DNA from: Myxococcus xanthus
Lineage (GTDB): Bacteria; Myxococcota; Myxococcia; Myxococcales; Myxococcaceae
Reading direction: 5' to 3'
Length of the DNA stretch: 61,512 nucleotides
NCBI RefSeq assembly: GCF_013116825.1
Contig: NZ_JABFNS010000041.1
Coordinates: forward strand, 1-61,512
Under the pieces are notes generated by a model, which saw nothing but the letters and a program-made list of their open reading frames with translations, made no database searches and had not been told where the DNA came from. Shown piece after piece: positions 36,707 through 48,127 of the stretch; the stretch's first letter is position 1; every line of letters starts with the position of its first letter. Position numbers and translations under genes: made by a program.

Positions 36707-36981
36707 AGAACACCTCCGGCCTCGGTGCCTGCGTCCACGGTGGTGGGCAGGCAGGTGTGGCCGGCGATGCCCTCCTCGTTGACGTAGGTGCAGGTGAAGG
36801 CCGTGCTGCTGTGCTCGCTGATGGCGTCGCAGTCGGCCAGCGTCTGCCAGTTGCCGTCGCCGTTGCAGATTTCGGCGACGTTGCCGGCGCACCGGGTGGA
36901 CACCGGCGCGCACCCGTCCGGCGCGCGGCAGCGGACAAGGAGGGCGGTGGCGAGAAGTGAAGTGAGTAGCAGCGCTTTCAT
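36703..36981 (-). CDS. Small secreted cysteine-rich protein
   Basis: The 92-residue protein begins with a signal-peptide-like stretch, MKALLLTSLLATALLVRC. The Cys follows Arg, so it is a poor lipobox but could still be a lipoprotein. The rest has seven further cysteines, in patterns such as APDGC, TRCAGNVAEICNGDGNW and DCDA, ending GHTCLP. That suggests a disulfide-stabilised fold exported from the cytoplasm. An exported protein in the middle of the head-tail operon is unusual; lysis-related or surface-exclusion roles are possible. Confidence 0.55.
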   Translation of the reverse strand: MKALLLTSLLATALLVRCRAPDGCAPVSTRCAGNVAEICNGDGNWQTLADCDAISEHSSTAFTCTYVNEEGIAGHTCLPTTVDAGTEAGGVL

Positions 36982-37502
36982 GTGAGTCCTCGGGCTTGGG
37001 GCCTGTCGTTGAAGGTGACGAGAAGGAGGTTGCGGCGAGGCCTCCGGCGATGGAGTCCGAAGCCCGTGGGGCGTGCCTCGGTGACGTACAGCCCGGGAGG
37101 AGTCCTCACCGCCTGCACGAGGGTGCCCGTGACGTCGTACAGGGCCCCCAGCCTGTCACTGGGACGGATGAGGGCGTCGCCAGTGGCCGCATCGACGAGG
37201 CCGAGGCGCTCCAAGTCTCGGAAGTGAAAGACGAGTTCGAAGCTCGTCCGGGGGCTGTTGCCGGAAGGAGTCATGCGCAATGACTCAAAGGCATCCGGCT
37301 CCACCTGGCAGGGGACACGTATGGGCGGAAACTCGCGGCGGAAGGCTTCGGCCAGGCCGTCGTCGTCCTCGTCCACCAGCACCGGCTCGCGGAAGTCCGC
37401 GTCGTACCCGCTGGCATGGGGGCCCGGGCCGGGGCCCGCCATGGCGGCGGTGTCCAAGCGATGCAGCTCGGCCAAGATGGGGAAGATGAGCCTGCCTCTC
37501 AC
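36978..37502 (-). CDS. Head-tail connector-region protein, unknown
   Basis: The 174-residue protein starts with GTG at 37502, which overlaps the TAG of the preceding connector gene by one base. The much longer open frame upstream is a shadow of that gene. Features are ILAELHRLDTAAMAG, DEDDDGLAEAFRREFPP, TSFELVFHFRDLERLGL and a basic RRRPRRN near the end. No family is recognised. Position between the gp6-like connector and the morphogenesis protein argues for a neck role. Confidence 0.55.
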   Translation of the reverse strand: MRGRLIFPILAELHRLDTAAMAGPGPGPHASGYDADFREPVLVDEDDDGLAEAFRREFPPIRVPCQVEPDAFESLRMTPSGNSPRTSFELVFHFRDLERLGLVDAATGDALIRPSDRLGALYDVTGTLVQAVRTPPGLYVTEARPTGFGLHRRRPRRNLLLVTFNDRPQARGLT

Positions 37503-38140
37503 TACGCGGCTCCGGGCAAGGAGGGCTTCACGTAGGGGGCGAGGAGGGTGTCCACCTCCGGCTCTCCGGTGAGAGGCCGCACCGCGGGGCGGACAGTGTC
37601 GAGGCGGTAGCTCTGCTCGCGCGTCCTCTCTTCCACCACGCGCCAGCGCGTGCGCTCCTCCAGGGAAGCCTCGTCCGCCAAGGGCGAGAGGCTGCGAAGG
37701 ACGAGGAGCATGCAGGCGCGGCGGATGGCGGGCGGCGTGCGTCCCTCGGGCGTCCCGTCCGCCTCGGTGTAGCCCCAGCGCGCGCCCACCGTGACGTTGC
37801 CCTCGCCACGCGGGAAGACACGGCCATGGCGGAAGGTGAGGCGAGGCCCGTCGAAGCCCGGGCCCACCGGAGCGCCCACCACCACCAGGCGCTCCCTGGA
37901 GAAGGACACGTCCGTCCCGTAGAGGGCCAGGCGGTTGAGGCGAATGGGTGGCACCGGCAGCCAAAGGGACGGAGTGCCACGCCCGTCGAGGTGCAACGTC
38001 GCCGAGCGCGGCTCGAAGTACCACCCCGTCACCTTGTCGATGGTGCGCGTCGCCTCCTCGAGGAGGACGGCCAGGCGGGTGTCGCCCGCCATGGCCGCTG
38101 TGACGCCCTCGGCGCGCATGTCGGCCACCGTGGCGTACAC
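37502..38140 (-). CDS. Head-tail connector (gp6 / DUF1320-like)
   Basis: The 212-residue protein begins MYATVADMRAEGVTAAMAGDTRLAVLLEEATRTIDKVTGWYFEPR. The rise of helices, followed by beta segments (ATLHLDGRGTPSLWLPVPP) and the helical RRACMLLVLRSL, is the usual pattern of gp6-type adaptors that sit below the portal. It starts with GTG at 38140, 2 nt after the preceding stop. Order after the capsid gene supports the call. Confidence 0.65.
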   Translation of the reverse strand: MYATVADMRAEGVTAAMAGDTRLAVLLEEATRTIDKVTGWYFEPRSATLHLDGRGTPSLWLPVPPIRLNRLALYGTDVSFSRERLVVVGAPVGPGFDGPRLTFRHGRVFPRGEGNVTVGARWGYTEADGTPEGRTPPAIRRACMLLVLRSLSPLADEASLEERTRWRVVEERTREQSYRLDTVRPAVRPLTGEPEVDTLLAPYVKPSLPGAA

Positions 38141-38141
38141 G

Positions 38142-38519
38142 TCAGTCCTTCTCCCGCTTGGCGCGGCGCGTGTCCTTCTCCTCGCTTGCCTTCGGGAGGT
38201 CCTCCGTCGTCAGCGTGCCGGCGGGCCGCGCCGCACTCAGCTTCAGCTCGTCGCTGGCGCTGCGCTTCACGCGGGCCTCGTCGGCCTCGGTGGCGTCGAG
38301 GGACTTCGCCTCGGCTTCCGTGCAGACGTCGAAGGCGAGCGGCGAGTAGGTGTCACCGGGCAACTGGTGCACGGTGCGCAGGTAGTCCGCCACCGGCTTC
38401 TCCACCCGGTACCAGCCGCGCTCCTCCTGGAATTTGATTCCGGCATACGTGTAGCGCCGCAGCACGTGGCCGCGGCGCGCGTCGTATGCCTTGAGTCGGA
38501 CGAGATAGGTGTTGTCCAT
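38142..38519 (-). CDS. Small structural-module protein with charged tail
   Basis: The 125-residue protein has an N-terminal half, NTYLVRLKAYDARRGHVLRRYTYAGIKF and VEKPVADYLRTVHQ, that resembles small beta-barrel decoration or connector proteins. The C-terminal half is highly charged (EAEAKSLDATEADEARVKRS and KASEEKDTRRAKREKD) and probably disordered. It directly follows the major capsid gene, where head decoration proteins often lie. No firm family. Confidence 0.5.
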   Translation of the reverse strand: MDNTYLVRLKAYDARRGHVLRRYTYAGIKFQEERGWYRVEKPVADYLRTVHQLPGDTYSPLAFDVCTEAEAKSLDATEADEARVKRSASDELKLSAARPAGTLTTEDLPKASEEKDTRRAKREKD

Positions 38520-38527
38520 GGTGGGCC

Positions 38528-39468
38528 TCACAACTGCACGTTGATGGCCTTGGCCGTGCCCGGCTCCTCCGCGAACTTCGCGTCGAAGCGCAGCGTGGCC
38601 ACCACCTTCAGCGTGCCCTCGGAGATGTCGCGCGCCGACTCGAGCCGAATCTGCCGCCAGATGCCGACGTGGATATTCTTGGGGTTGCAAAGCAACACCG
38701 CCGTGCGGTCATTCGTCGCGCCGAGGTTCTCCGGCCAGAGGGGAATGGGCCGCAGCGGGACGCCCGAGTAGAGGACGGGCGCGTCACCCTCGAGGAACTT
38801 GTCGCCTACAGCCGTGGCCCTCTCCGCCAGCGTGCTGCGGTAGTCCAGGTCCGCGTCTACGCTGGTAAGAGGAACCCCATGCTGCTCTTGTCGCGCAGGT
38901 GCTCCGAGGGCAGCGACTTGAGCAAGTCGCCGAGGACGTCCTTGGAGATGGGCGCGCCGGCCGCGTCCACGACGTTGCTGGTGGCCTGCTTCAACACGCC
39001 GTCCAGCGTGGCGAGGAAGGGGTCCGCCGAGGCGGTGTCCCCGTTGACGAGGATTTCCTCCATGTCGCGGGAGATGGCGTCCGCCATCATCTCCATGAGC
39101 GTCTGGCGCAGCTCGCCGCGCTCGATGGAGTCCTCCAGCACTTCGTCGGAGAGGCGCACCTCGCCCTTGAAGAGCTTGGCGTCCAGCTCCACCTGGGAGA
39201 GGTCCGGCTTCACGCGCTGGGCGGCGGGGACGGCGGTGGCCTCCTGTCCAGGGCGGAGGATGCGGCTGCCGAACTTGAGCTTGCTGAACTGCTGCTTGGG
39301 GGCCGCCATCGGGACGACGGTGCACTGCTGCAGCAGGACGGACTGTTTAATCAGCAGGCGCATGAACTTCTGCGCCTGGGCGGGCTGGAGGATGCCGCCG
39401 CCGGCCGTGAGGTCGGCGAGGGCCAGGTCCGCCTTGGCCAAGAGGGTGCTGTTGTCGAGACGGCTCAT
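38528..39468 (-). CDS. Major capsid protein, interrupted by one frameshift
   Basis: From ATG 39468 the frame reads [36 protein letters not shown] and [21 protein letters not shown], typical of HK97-like shell proteins. It stops at TAG just after [10 protein letters not shown] near 38865. The rest is in another frame: [44 protein letters not shown] and [17 protein letters not shown]. Removing two bases (TT) at CTCTTACC gives GFLTSVDAD; a -1 shift also works. The repaired protein has about 313 residues. As read, no full capsid subunit would be made. Confidence 0.85.
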
Positions 39469-39514
39469 GGGGATTCCTTCGGCGTTGAGGCTTCCTGGTG
39501 GCGGGTGGGGACGT

Positions 39515-40191
39515 TCAGACGTCGTGGAAGGAGAGGGCCTTGTCGACGCTCTCCCGGTTGAGGGGCTTGTTGAGGTCGAGCGGCCAGCCGACGTCCTCGA
39601 CGGTGGGCTTGGGCGGGCGCTCCGCGGGAGCACTGCTGTTGGGCAGGCCGAACTGCTTCTCGACGCGGCCCAGGCGCTGGTGCTGCTCCTTCACGGAGCC
39701 CTCCAGCGCGCGGACGGCGTCGGTGAGCTTCGTCAGGCCTTCCATGACGCCGGAGGCGTCGGGGCTCGGCGCGGGCGCAGCCGGCTGCGGAGGGGACGCG
39801 GGATTGGCGGCCTTGGCTCGCGCCTCGACGTCCTCCTCGTCGTCTTCGTCTTCGTCCTCCAGTGCGTCGGCTAGCGTGCGCAGATGCTGGGCCACTTCCA
39901 CCACGCGCACGCCGTCGATGCCGTCCGTGGAAGCCAAAGCCTCGACGAGGGCTGTCACCGCTTCGAGGGCCTGCTGGGCCGTGGCGACGAGCGCGTCATC
40001 GGCCTTGGAGGTGTCCGAGGCTGCGCTGTTGGTGCCCTCGGCCTGCGAGGTGTCTTGAGGGGCGTCGGGCATGTCGTCTCTCTTCACGAGGAGGAAGCGG
40101 TGCTTGTTGGCGGCCCTGTCCACGAGGGACACCTCCTCCACCACCATGTCGATGAGGCGGTGGACGGAGGCGGGGCCTTGGGTGGTGCTCG

Positions 40192-40195
<4 letters not shown>
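39515..40195 (-). CDS. Capsid scaffold-like protein
   Basis: The 226-residue protein begins with a short segment [19 protein letters not shown], the strand pattern seen at the start of XkdF-type head-maturation proteins. The rest is acidic and helical, with [15 protein letters not shown], the very acidic [13 protein letters not shown] and a coiled-coil [20 protein letters not shown]. This fits a scaffold that is cleaved and removed during head maturation. It lies between protease and capsid genes, and its ATG overlaps the stop of the methylase-protease fusion. Confidence 0.7.
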
Positions 40196-41536
<1,341 letters not shown>

Positions 41537-41544
<8 letters not shown>

Positions 41545-41722
41545 CGCGGAGTCCCTCCGGGTCGAAGCCCCACGCCAGCTCTCCCGAAGTGGGGAGGTTG
41601 AGGTCGCGAGGCCAGACGACGGGCGTCGCCTCGGCCTTGGCCGTGGAGGTAGACTCCTGCGTCGTCGTGTTGCCCTCCGCCGTCGGAGGTGAGGTGGGGG
41701 TAGGTGTCGAGGTGGCCTGCAT
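41537..41722 (-). CDS. Short Thr/Pro-rich protein heading the head operon
   Basis: The 61-residue protein is rich in Thr, Pro and Ser in its first half (MQATSTPTPTSPPTAEGN) and ends ELAWGFDPEGLRDG. It is the first frame after late element E, with a 20-nt leader and CCGGAGA upstream. It overlaps the start of the methylase-protease fusion by 8 nt, which may couple their translation. No function can be assigned; it could serve as a leader gene. Confidence 0.5.
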
Positions 41723-41742
41723 GGCGTTTCGTCTCCGGAAGA

Positions 41743-41774
41743 GACAAAGGCCTGCGGCGCGAAATCGGGGACAT
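41743..41774 (-). promoter_or_regulatory. Late promoter-like element E
   Basis: On the minus strand it reads ATGTCCCCGATTTCG, a gap, then GCAGGCCTTTGTCTC, with 17 nt between the boxes. It precedes the 61-residue gene by 20 nt and would drive the unbroken operon from 41722 to 30908, including protease, scaffold, capsid, connectors, sheath and tube. Confidence 0.7.
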
Positions 41775-41852
41775 CGCTACGCGGTGGCGACTGGATGTTC
41801 GTGGCGAAGGCCCATTCAGTCACCAGGGGCAATGGGGGGAGGTGTAGGGGCT

Positions 41853-42338
41853 TCAGTCTTCAGCGATGAGCGACTTGAGTGCGTGCTCGTAGGTTCGGCG
41901 CTCGAAATCGAACGGACCGAAGCCTACGTAGCTCCACTCGCCCGCCACGCGGTTTGGACCGCGGTGGGGATTGGCGAAGTCACGCCAAACCACTCGGTCC
42001 TCTCGCACTTCGATTCGGCATACCAGAGGCCAGCAGCCAGATAGGCCACAGTCGCCGCAGGCCAGCACTGAAATGCGGTCGTCGTGATTTTCGTCCTGCT
42101 TGCCAGGGGGGGCGTAGAAGTGCTGCGACGGGTCATTCGTGGCTCCACCGTAGGCCAGCCAGGTGTAGGCACCCGCGATGCTTAGGCTCCCCTCGCGCAT
42201 TGCCATGGGGCGTTCGAATTCGCGCACCAAGTCGATGAGCGGGCGTCCGTTGATGAGGATGCGGAGGCCGAGACGACGGGGGACAGCGGAATCATCGTCA
42301 ACGTCAGCATCAACGATGTTGAATGCGATGGAGTCCAT
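41853..42338 (-). CDS. Hypothetical Cys-containing protein, possible immunity-type (cargo)
   Basis: The 161-residue protein starts MDSIAFNIVDADVDDDS. It contains LGLRILINGRPLIDLVREFE, then LACGDCGLSGCWPLVCRIEV with four cysteines that may bind zinc, VVWRDFANPHR, and WSYVGFGPFDFERRTYEHAL. I recall similar uncharacterised proteins scattered in actinobacteria and myxobacteria, but no function. Small acidic proteins with this layout are sometimes immunity proteins. It lies just upstream of element E on the phage strand without its own late element. Confidence 0.5.
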   Translation of the reverse strand: MDSIAFNIVDADVDDDSAVPRRLGLRILINGRPLIDLVREFERPMAMREGSLSIAGAYTWLAYGGATNDPSQHFYAPPGKQDENHDDRISVLACGDCGLSGCWPLVCRIEVREDRVVWRDFANPHRGPNRVAGEWSYVGFGPFDFERRTYEHALKSLIAED

Positions 42339-42369
42339 AGGGCGAGCGAGTGTAGTTGCTACCGGCAGC

Positions 42370-42681
42370 ACCGTCCGCGCTGAGGGACTTCACGTCTCAC
42401 GCGCGGCATGGGCCTGCGTAGAGGCCCTCGTCACGCAGCTCGTCCGCGCGGGCATTCCCCGCGCCCACCGCTCCGACGCGCTGGACATGCTCGTCCTTCA
42501 CCCCGAGGTGGCCGCTCTGTTGCTGGCCGGCGGGTGCCGCGTCTCCTGGTGCGCCACCTGCGGCGCCTCGCTGCCCACAGCCCGGGACGCATTGGCCCAC
42601 CAGGACACGCAGCGTGAGCATCTGGTGCAGAGCTTCCTAGGGCGGACTTCGTTCGGTTTCACCGCCAGCTCGAGCCCATAA
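42370..42681 (+). pseudogene. Fragment with a CxxC...H zinc-finger-like end
   Basis: From about 42370 the plus strand reads WACVEALVTQLVRAGIPRAHRSDALDMLVL, then VSWCATCGASLPTARDALAHQDTQREH, which looks like real coding with a C2H2-like site. No plausible start codon with a ribosome-binding site is visible. The frame upstream overlaps the start of the opposite-strand gene without coding character. It is probably the 3' part of a gene whose front was replaced. The parent is not in this window. Confidence 0.35.
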
Positions 42682-42856
42682 CCTTGTTCCACGGAGGAAT
42701 GCCGTACGATATTGTTTCCGGACCGATGTGGCGGAAGCTATCGCCATCCGGGCTTGGTCCCGATGGCCGTACCGTGGGCCATTGGCCGTGGCCTTCGGAT
42801 AGCCAAATGAGCATCCATACTCAAAGGGCTATTGAACTCTTTCAGCGGGGGCTCCG

Positions 42857-43195
42857 ATGAGCTGGCGCCAAGAACTAGATAATTATGACCCTGACACGCT
42901 GTTGATCATTGAGATAGCTGAGCGCTTTCTTCAGGACTACTTCCACCACGATGCCGATAGGGCCGAAGGTATCTTGACTGAATACTTCAGGCGGTTTGGG
43001 AAGTGGTTCGACGAGGGGTTTGTGCAGCACCAGCTCTCCTGGCACCTTGCTGCAGAGGCGCACTTCTGCGTCCATCTTGGAGGCCGTCGAGGCGAGCTTC
43101 CGGAGTGGCGAATGAAGGAAGGACTGCTTAAGACGCCTCCGGATGCCTTGGAGTACCTGAGGCAGCACTACTGGAACCGACACAGAGGGGGCTAA
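42857..43195 (+). CDS. Hypothetical 112-residue protein (cargo)
   Basis: The protein is acidic at the start and helical: MSWRQELDNYDPDTLLIIEIAERFLQDYF, AEGILTEYFRRFGKWFDEGF, HLAAEAHFCVHLGGR and a C-terminal PDALEYLRQHYWNRHRGG. No signal peptide or known motif is seen. GC is lower than in the phage genes. It is on the plus strand, overlapping by 4 nt the stop of an IS630 transposase remnant, so it arrived in a mobile-element-rich gap between the portal and head units. Confidence 0.55.
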   Translation: MSWRQELDNYDPDTLLIIEIAERFLQDYFHHDADRAEGILTEYFRRFGKWFDEGFVQHQLSWHLAAEAHFCVHLGGRRGELPEWRMKEGLLKTPPDALEYLRQHYWNRHRGG

Positions 43196-43467
43196 CCCGG
43201 AGAGCAGTTGAGGTGAAGGAAGGATAGGCAGTGGCGGAACCAGGCGGTGAGCTTCGTGAGAGGAGTACCCGCGCGGAGCCGACGCACTGCCCGGGCCAGT
43301 TCTTCGACGGCGCGAGGCGCGAGCTTGCGCAACTGCCGCTTCAGGTCGGCCCACCACAGCTCGATGGGGTTGAGGTCGAGGCTGTAGGCCGGCAGGTACA
43401 CCACGTACGCCCCCACCGCCTCGATGGCCTGGCGCAGCTTCTCCGGGGTGGGGAGGCCAACACTCAT
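43192..43467 (-). pseudogene. IS630-type transposase, C-terminal fragment
   Basis: The fragment contains YVVYLPAYSLDLNPIELWWADLKRQLRKLAPR, the hallmark C-terminal region of IS630/Tc1-like transposases with its last catalytic Glu. The N-terminal HTH and the first two catalytic Asp residues are absent; similarity ends near 43467. No intact IS ends were found. It marks an old insertion between the minor head gene and the cargo gene at 42857. Confidence 0.75.
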
Positions 43468-43538
43468 CCCCTATGAAGCTCAGACCGCGCCGATCACGTC
43501 AACCGCACCTCGGGTTAACTCCGCGGTACGCCCGTCCT

Positions 43539-44618
43539 TCACACGACAGCGAGTGTCGTGGTGCGGCAGAGTCCGTGGTACGGCGGGAAGCCTACGCCCA
43601 CCTCCACCAACATTCTGTCCGAAGCGAGGGAGCGGAACTCGCCGACGTCGTCGCGGGTGCCGGCGGCGGAGCGGAGCACCTCGGCCAAGCGTGTCTCTTG
43701 GCCACCTCGGTTGACGTAAAGGAGGGTACGCCCGGTGTCCGCGTCGAGGCGCTCTCGCACCCAGGGCAACTCCTGCTTCACGTCCTCCGGCCGTTCGAGG
43801 AACTCGACGCGCTCGAAGCGCTGGAGCGCTTCTCCCACGGAGAATGTCCGCCCGTGGAGGAAGCGGCACACCTGGGTGGTGGCCTCGTCGAGCACCGCCT
43901 CGATGCGGTAGCGGCGGATGCCTGCCTCGGCGTAGCTGCTCATCTGACTGAAGGAGCGCCCCTGGCCGATGAAGTGGCTTGCCACCACCTCCCAGTAGAA
44001 GGGGGCTCGCTCGATGAGCGCGCCGCGCGCGGCCCTCTCCAAGGACTCAGCGATGTCGCTTCGCCCGAGGCCGGCCTCCAGCCCCTCGGCCACGAGACGC
44101 CGGGCCTCCTCGCCGAAGGCGTCCAGCCGGCGCCCGTACTCGTCCCGGATGAAGTTGCCCTGGGGGCGGACGATGTGCTGCGCCACGCGCCTGTCCACGG
44201 CATTGAAGCGGGCGGCGAGGGCGAGGCCCTGCTCTCGTCGGGCGTGGCTGCGGGTGGACGCCACCACCTCCTGGGCTGCGTCGCCGAGGGGCGCCTGGAT
44301 GCGGGAGGGGATGACGGCTGTCTGCCGGCCAGCGGCCTCCAGAGCCTGGGCGATGAGGCGCCTGCGCTGGACTGCTGTCGTCGTCCTCCAGTCCACGTCG
44401 AGGACAGCCACCGCCTCTCGCATGGCGTCCACATCCGCGCGCCCGACGGCGCGACGGAGGCGCGCGGCAAGCAGGGCCACGGCGCGGTCCATGCCCGCGG
44501 CGGTGCCGACGTCCAGGGCCTTGGCCACTGGCAGCCGGAGGACGTCCCCCAGGAGGGTGTCCGCTACCGCGCGCGCCTCGTGGATGACGAGCAGGCTGTC
44601 AGCGGCGGCCAGGCACAC
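43539..44618 (-). CDS. Minor head protein (SPP1 gp7 / MuF type)
   Basis: The 359-residue protein has a helical N-terminus and the MuF-type core: ERAPFYWEVVASHFIGQGRSFSQMSSYAEAGIRRYRIEAVLDEATTQVCRFLHGRTF. Conserved histidine and cysteines follow in FPPYHGLCRTTTLAV. These proteins attach to the portal and may enter the host with DNA. GTG at 44618 is supported by AGGAGG 6 nt upstream, while the longer frame overlaps other genes. It is the last gene of the portal unit. Confidence 0.8.
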   Translation of the reverse strand: MCLAAADSLLVIHEARAVADTLLGDVLRLPVAKALDVGTAAGMDRAVALLAARLRRAVGRADVDAMREAVAVLDVDWRTTTAVQRRRLIAQALEAAGRQTAVIPSRIQAPLGDAAQEVVASTRSHARREQGLALAARFNAVDRRVAQHIVRPQGNFIRDEYGRRLDAFGEEARRLVAEGLEAGLGRSDIAESLERAARGALIERAPFYWEVVASHFIGQGRSFSQMSSYAEAGIRRYRIEAVLDEATTQVCRFLHGRTFSVGEALQRFERVEFLERPEDVKQELPWVRERLDADTGRTLLYVNRGGQETRLAEVLRSAAGTRDDVGEFRSLASDRMLVEVGVGFPPYHGLCRTTTLAVV

Positions 44619-44876
44619 GGGGCACCTCCTGCGCCACCAACTCCACGGGGCTGCGGCGCCTGGCGCGCACTTCGACACCTGCCGGAGTGGGGGAGAAGAC
44701 GACGTCGTGGCTGGTCGCGCACCTGTCACACAGCGCGAAGACGAGGAGGCCGTTGCGCCACAGCGTCGTCGTCTCCTCAAGAGGGCCGCGCCTATGGCAC
44801 ATGCGGCACTCCAGGACACCGCGCTCGGCGTCAGCCTGGGCCTGGAGCACCCACGCGCGTTGGAGCTGCTCGGGCG

Positions 44877-44880
<4 letters not shown>
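44599..44880 (-). CDS. Small zinc-ribbon protein between portal and minor head genes
   Basis: The 93-residue protein has a helical start (MTPEQLQRAWVLQAQADAER) and a zinc ribbon made by CRMC near residue 26 and CDRC near residue 52. The tail is basic. ATG at 44880 overlaps the portal TGA (ATGA), and its 3' end overlaps the minor head gene by 20 nt. Such small ribbons are common in phage head operons with unknown function. Confidence 0.6.
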
Positions 44881-46672
<1,792 letters not shown>

Positions 46673-46676
<4 letters not shown>

Positions 46677-46888
46677 GGGAGGTCCTCCACGTAGGCCAGG
46701 AGGCCCGTGGGGGTGTGAGAGACGGCGCGCACGCGCTGGCCGCGGGCCGTCAACTCGACGCGTGCGGCCTCCTGCAGTCCGTCGAGGGTGGAAGCCTCGA
46801 TGGTGAACCCTGGCCCGGGGCGTGGCGCGCCCGAGCCAGAGGAGAGGACGAAGACTTTGACGTCACGCTGCACACGGGCCTCCCTCAC
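46673..46888 (-). CDS. Small protein before the portal, unknown
   Basis: The 71-residue frame (GTG 46888; GTG 46873 possible) reads VKVFVLSSGSGAPRPGPGFTIEASTLDGLQEAARVELTARGQRVRAVSHTPTGLLAYVEDLP. It looks like a small alpha/beta domain. Its stop overlaps the portal ATG. The leader from element F would be over 80 nt, longer than in other units, so the true start may be upstream or the region may have been altered. Confidence 0.5.
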
Positions 46889-46970
46889 CAGGTGGAGGCA
46901 AGGCGCGCGGTGGGAGGGGTGCCCTCGTCGTGAGAGGGCGTTAGGGGCCGCGCGCCTCACCTCCAGTGAG

Positions 46971-47002
46971 GACAAAGGCCTCGGGCCCGATTTCGGGGAC
47001 AT
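46971..47002 (-). promoter_or_regulatory. Late promoter-like element F
   Basis: On the minus strand it reads ATGTCCCCGAAATCG, a gap, then CGAGGCCTTTGTCC, with 17 nt between the boxes. It heads the portal unit. A TGGAGG follows at the usual distance, but no start codon lies where expected. The NlpC-like cargo gene lies 115 nt away on the other strand. Confidence 0.65.
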
Positions 47003-47117
47003 CGGGTGGGAGTGCTTTGGGGGTGTGTCGAGACGAACTGCGACACACCAGGGATGGCTCTGCGGTGCCGTCCCTGGCGAACACGTTGATGGCCCTCTTC
47101 AACGCGGAGGAGACACC

Positions 47118-48020
47118 ATGGACACCTACCGAGTCGCGAGGCTGCCCGCGCGCCTGCGTGGCTTCGCTCTACCGGACACGAGCACGTCACCCGAAGGCTA
47201 CGTCGAGGCGGGTGACTACCTCGTGCTCGAGGAGAAGGCCCGATACCCCACGCCCGACACCGACTACTCCCGGCTGGTGGTGCCGCAATTGGGTGTGCTC
47301 GGCACCTGGGTTTGCACGCGCTGGCGTACCCAGCGCTACGCGACGCTCGCCTCCCGGGAGCGCGCGCCTGCCATGGCCCGGCTGTCGTTCGACGACGAGC
47401 GGATGGCCGTCCCGGAGGAACGGCTCACCACGCTCCTGGGGGCGTTCCTCGACTACAGGTACGACGTGAGCCGGGCGTACTACCCGTGGGCGCTGCCCGG
47501 CGTCCGTGTCCCGCTGGCGCCGCCCAGGCTGAACAACTGCTGCACCTTCGTCGAGGCCCTGCTGGTGAAGGCCTTCTCCGAGGCGCATGGCTCGGCCTTC
47601 TCGTGGGACATGCGACGCCACAGGCAGATGATGATTGCCTCCACGGAGGACTACTTCTCCCCGGTGACGGCCGCCATCGAGTCCGGCATGGCCTTGCCGG
47701 CGCCGTCGGCGGACGTGCCGCCCCACCCCTGGACGCTCATCCAGGGGTGGCGCAGTCAGTGGGGCTCGGGGCACACCTTCCTCGTCCTGGACCACCACTC
47801 GGAGACGGACAAGGTGTTGGTGCTGGAGTCCAACGCTGGCTTCGGCCTCGACGGCGTCGGCTTTCGTGGCCTCGGCAACCTGCGGGAGGTCGGCCTTCAG
47901 CCGCCTGCGCAGTGGTGGACGCGGAGCGCGGTGTGGACGTGGCACCGCATCTGCTCGACGTACCCCTTCCGGCGGCAGGCCTGGCTGAAGGTCACGGCTC
48001 ACAGACTGTCGAACTTCTAA
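47118..48020 (+). CDS. SH3-like plus NlpC/P60-like protein (cargo, possible cell-wall hydrolase)
   Basis: The 300-residue protein has an N-terminal SH3-like part (residues 20-65, GYVEAGDYLVLEEK, LGVLGTWVCTRW). A papain-like C-terminal half has the candidate Cys in LNNCCTFVEALLVKAF near residue 140, and the His in WGSGHTFLVLDHH followed by VLVLESN. That order matches NlpC/P60 or CHAP amidases. ATG at 47118 has GGAGGAG upstream. It is on the plus strand between the portal unit and the HEPN pair. It might be an endolysin or a toxin; there is no signal peptide. Confidence 0.55.
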   Translation: MDTYRVARLPARLRGFALPDTSTSPEGYVEAGDYLVLEEKARYPTPDTDYSRLVVPQLGVLGTWVCTRWRTQRYATLASRERAPAMARLSFDDERMAVPEERLTTLLGAFLDYRYDVSRAYYPWALPGVRVPLAPPRLNNCCTFVEALLVKAFSEAHGSAFSWDMRRHRQMMIASTEDYFSPVTAAIESGMALPAPSADVPPHPWTLIQGWRSQWGSGHTFLVLDHHSETDKVLVLESNAGFGLDGVGFRGLGNLREVGLQPPAQWWTRSAVWTWHRICSTYPFRRQAWLKVTAHRLSNF

Positions 48021-48036
48021 TACGCCTCGATTTAGG

Positions 48037-48065
48037 CCCTCGGAGGATTACTTAACCTTCGAGGG
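48037..48065. terminator. Hairpin between convergent genes
   Basis: CCCTCGGAGG and CCTTCGAGGG form a 10-bp stem (one G-U pair) with a 9-nt loop, 16 nt after the stop of the NlpC-like gene and 63 nt after the stop of the HEPN gene on the other strand. There is no clear T-run. Its place between converging genes suggests a two-way terminator. Confidence 0.5.
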
Positions 48066-48127
48066 AGTCTCGTTCGGCGCGCATCCGTAGCGGCCAAGCG
48101 GAGTCTGGGCCTTGTTCGCCGTACCTG

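Noticed and set aside
43690-43735. Possible fourth CTTTAC-type frameshift in the minor head gene
   Set aside because: Here the sequence is CTC CTT TAC GTC in frame with only three Ts, and the protein is intact; it serves as a useful contrast to the broken genes.
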